Assembly (NCBI GenBank): GCA_944389315.1
Contig: CALXLX010000003.1
Location: forward strand, 1 to 64,000
Direction: 5' to 3'
DNA length: 64,000 bases
DNA from: an uncultured Opitutales bacterium
Lineage (GTDB): Bacteria > Verrucomicrobiota > Verrucomicrobiia > Opitutales > Intestinicryptomonadaceae
Each line of letters begins with the position of its first letter. Position 1 is the first letter of the stretch. The notes beneath the pieces were generated by a model. The model was not told the DNA's origin. It saw only the letters and a program-made list of their open reading frames with translations, and ran no database searches. Below are positions 62,482 through 64,000 of this stretch, in pieces. Made by a program: the position numbers and the translations under genes.

Positions 62482-64000
62482 TTAGTCGCGGGGCTCGCGG
62501 CGGCGGAAAGGCCTGTCGGGGCGCTCGCGCCTTTCGCCTCTGTCCGGACGCTCGTCCTTGCGGGGCTCGTAGGGGATGCCCTGCTGCTCGCACAAAGCCG
62601 CCCTCCTCGACAGGCGCACTCTTCCCTTATCGTCTATGCCCACGCACTTTACTATCATCTCGTCGCCAAGCTTGCAAACGTCCTCGGTCTTGTTGACCCT
62701 GAACTCAGCCAGCTCCGATATGTGTACAAGGCCCTCCTTGCCGGGCATGCACTCGACGAAGGCGCCAAAGTCCTTTATAGAACGGACTATGCCCTTGTAT
62801 GTCTTGCCGACCTCTATCTCGCCGGTGACAAGCTCGACCTCGGACTTTGCCTTCTCCATGGAAGCTGCGCTTGTCGCATATATCAGAACCCTGCCGGGGT
62901 GCTCGTCGTCCACGTCTATCTGCGCTCCGGAAACCTCAACTATCCTACGGATATTCTTGCCTCCGGGGCCTATCAGCATGCCGACTTTCTCCGGGTCTAT
63001 CTGCACAACCTCTATCCTCGGCGCGCTGGGCTTAAGCTCCTTGTTGGGCTCTGCCATGGCCTCGGCCATTATCGCAAGTATCTTCTTGCGCGTCTCGGAA
63101 TTCTGCATGATAGCCTCCCTGGCGATGTCGCGCGGAAGCCCCTGGATTTTCAAATCGAGCTGGAAGCCGGTTATGCCGTTCTTCGTGCCGCAGATTTTGA
63201 AGTCCATATCTCCGAAATGGTCCTCTGCGCCGACGATGTCCGTAAGAACAACGTGCTTGAGGAGATTGTGGTTCTCGTCGAAACGCGTCACCAGGCCGCA
63301 GGATATGCCCGCAACAGGAGTCTGTATCGGCACGCCCGCGTCCATAAGGCTCAGGCAGCCGCCGCATACGGAGGCCATAGACGTGGAGCCGTTGGACTCC
63401 ATAATGTCGGATACAACCCTTATCGCATAGGGGAACTCGTCCTCTGAGGGCAACACCGGCAATAGCGAACGCTCCGCAAGAGCCCCGTGGCCTATCTCGC
63501 GCCTTCCGGGAGATCCGAACCTGCCCGTCTCGCCGACGGCGTAGGGCGGGAAGTTGTAGTGCAGTATGAACGATTTCTGCTTCGTGCCGCCCGTAAGGCC
63601 GTCTAAATCCTGGAAGTCGCGGCTCGTGCCCAAAGTGGTTGACACCAAAGCCTGAGTCTCGCCCCTCGTAAAGAGCGCCGTTCCGTGCACTCTCGGCAGA
63701 AGGTTGGTCGCGCAGGATATGGGGCGCAAATCCTTAACGCCGCGGCCGTCGCAGCGCTTGCCGTTGTCGAGAATGTTGTCCCTGTAAACCTTCTCCTGCA
63801 GTTCCTCGAAGGCCATGCGTATCTGGTTCTTGTCGAAGTTCTCCTCTCCGACCTTGCCCTTGACGTATTCGGCAGTCTCCTCCATGAGAGCGTCGACCGC
63901 GGCCTGGCGCTGCAATTTGTTGTCCTGGAACACCGCTGAAAGGAGCCTGTCTCCCACATAGTCTGCGCACATCTTGAGATTCTCGGGCGTGCAGAATATA
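62482..64000 (-). CDS. pnp: Polyribonucleotide nucleotidyltransferase, C-terminal part
   Basis: Phosphorolytic 3'-5' exoribonuclease, a core RNA-decay enzyme. The frame is open to the right edge, so the first RNase PH domain is missing from the window. Visible: the linking helical region ([30 protein letters not shown]), the second RNase PH domain ([87 protein letters not shown], where active-site Asp and Ser lie), a KH domain ([25 protein letters not shown]), an S1 domain ([36 protein letters not shown]) and a short Arg/Glu-rich tail ([19 protein letters not shown]). Confidence 0.97.
   Translation of the reverse strand, partial: IFCTPENLKMCADYVGDRLLSAVFQDNKLQRQAAVDALMEETAEYVKGKVGEENFDKNQIRMAFEELQEKVYRDNILDNGKRCDGRGVKDLRPISCATNLLPRVHGTALFTRGETQALVSTTLGTSRDFQDLDGLTGGTKQKSFILHYNFPPYAVGETGRFGSPGRREIGHGALAERSLLPVLPSEDEFPYAIRVVSDIMESNGSTSMASVCGGCLSLMDAGVPIQTPVAGISCGLVTRFDENHNLLKHVVLTDIVGAEDHFGDMDFKICGTKNGITGFQLDLKIQGLPRDIAREAIMQNSETRKKILAIMAEAMAEPNKELKPSAPRIEVVQIDPEKVGMLIGPGGKNIRRIVEVSGAQIDVDDEHPGRVLIYATSAASMEKAKSEVELVTGEIEVGKTYKGIVRSIKDFGAFVECMPGKEGLVHISELAEFRVNKTEDVCKLGDEMIVKCVGIDDKGRVRLSRRAALCEQQGIPYEPRKDERPDRGERRERPDRPFRRREPRD

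Overview
The window is a 64 kb chromosomal segment, cut at both ends (a CPBP protease at the left edge, pnp at the right edge). It most likely comes from a Verrucomicrobiota bacterium of the PVC superphylum; an Opitutales-like gut or particle-associated lineage would fit. This is inferred from gene content: Tat-exported Gfo/Idh oxidoreductase and sugar-isomerase-like proteins, a DUF1080 lipoprotein, an S1 sulfatase, GH20/GH31/GH78 enzymes and a BNR sialidase remnant, the long three-domain form of IspG, and many starts without a Shine-Dalgarno sequence. Base composition is even and of moderate GC. I saw no insertion sequence, prophage, CRISPR array, tRNA or rRNA.

Layout. 1-4.2 kb: CPBP protease, thiL, a tandem overlapping pair of crcB fluoride-channel genes, and glmS. 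4.3-10.6 kb (minus strand): secreted SGNH hydrolase, GH31 and GH78 glycosidases. 10.7-13.5 kb (minus): Pal-like lipoprotein, a polytopic membrane protein and a membrane-anchored coiled coil. 13.6-17.1 kb (plus): prfB with an intact programmed +1 frameshift, then a compact cassette of an unknown protein, a SecD-P1-like lipoprotein, an M23 endopeptidase and a small membrane protein. 17.3-24.1 kb: eno, two secreted proteins on the minus strand, purH, a TPR/LysM protein and purC. 24.2-30.7 kb: CE7 esterase, SMR transporter, icd, polyphosphate glucokinase, a C_GCAxxG_C_C protein, a Tat-exported TIM-barrel protein and a small lipoprotein.

30.8-37.4 kb: SRP RNA (ffs) directly followed by uppS-cdsA-dxr-rseP-ispG, a packed isoprenoid, undecaprenyl and phospholipid operon. 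37.5-41.4 kb: secreted beta-helix protein, sulfatase and a decayed reading frame. 41.5-46.5 kb (minus): class III aminotransferase, yggS, aroE, prepilin peptidase and xerC. 46.6-53.4 kb (plus): lgt, a Tat-exported Gfo/Idh oxidoreductase under a clear promoter with a 14-bp palindromic operator, a HEAT-repeat protein and a large secreted alpha-toroid lipoprotein. 53.5-57.8 kb: LOG-family protein, GH20 hexosaminidase and a sialidase gene broken by a frameshift and a nonsense codon. 57.9-64 kb (minus): acrA-acrB-type RND efflux pair and pnp.

Housekeeping genes (cell-wall precursor synthesis, purines, isoprenoids, translation, RNA decay) alternate with exported enzymes for host or algal glycans: rhamnosides, alpha-glycosides, sulfated and acetylated sugars, hexosamines and sialic acids. 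DUF1080, Gfo/Idh and TIM-barrel isomerase-like proteins occur in separate loci and together suggest oxidative (3-keto) glycoside processing. Nothing here is a clear new defence or mobile system. The best candidates for undescribed biology are the SecD-P1-like/M23 cassette, the operator-controlled Gfo/Idh-HEAT operon, the coiled-coil/membrane-protein pair, and the two decaying glycan-related genes.
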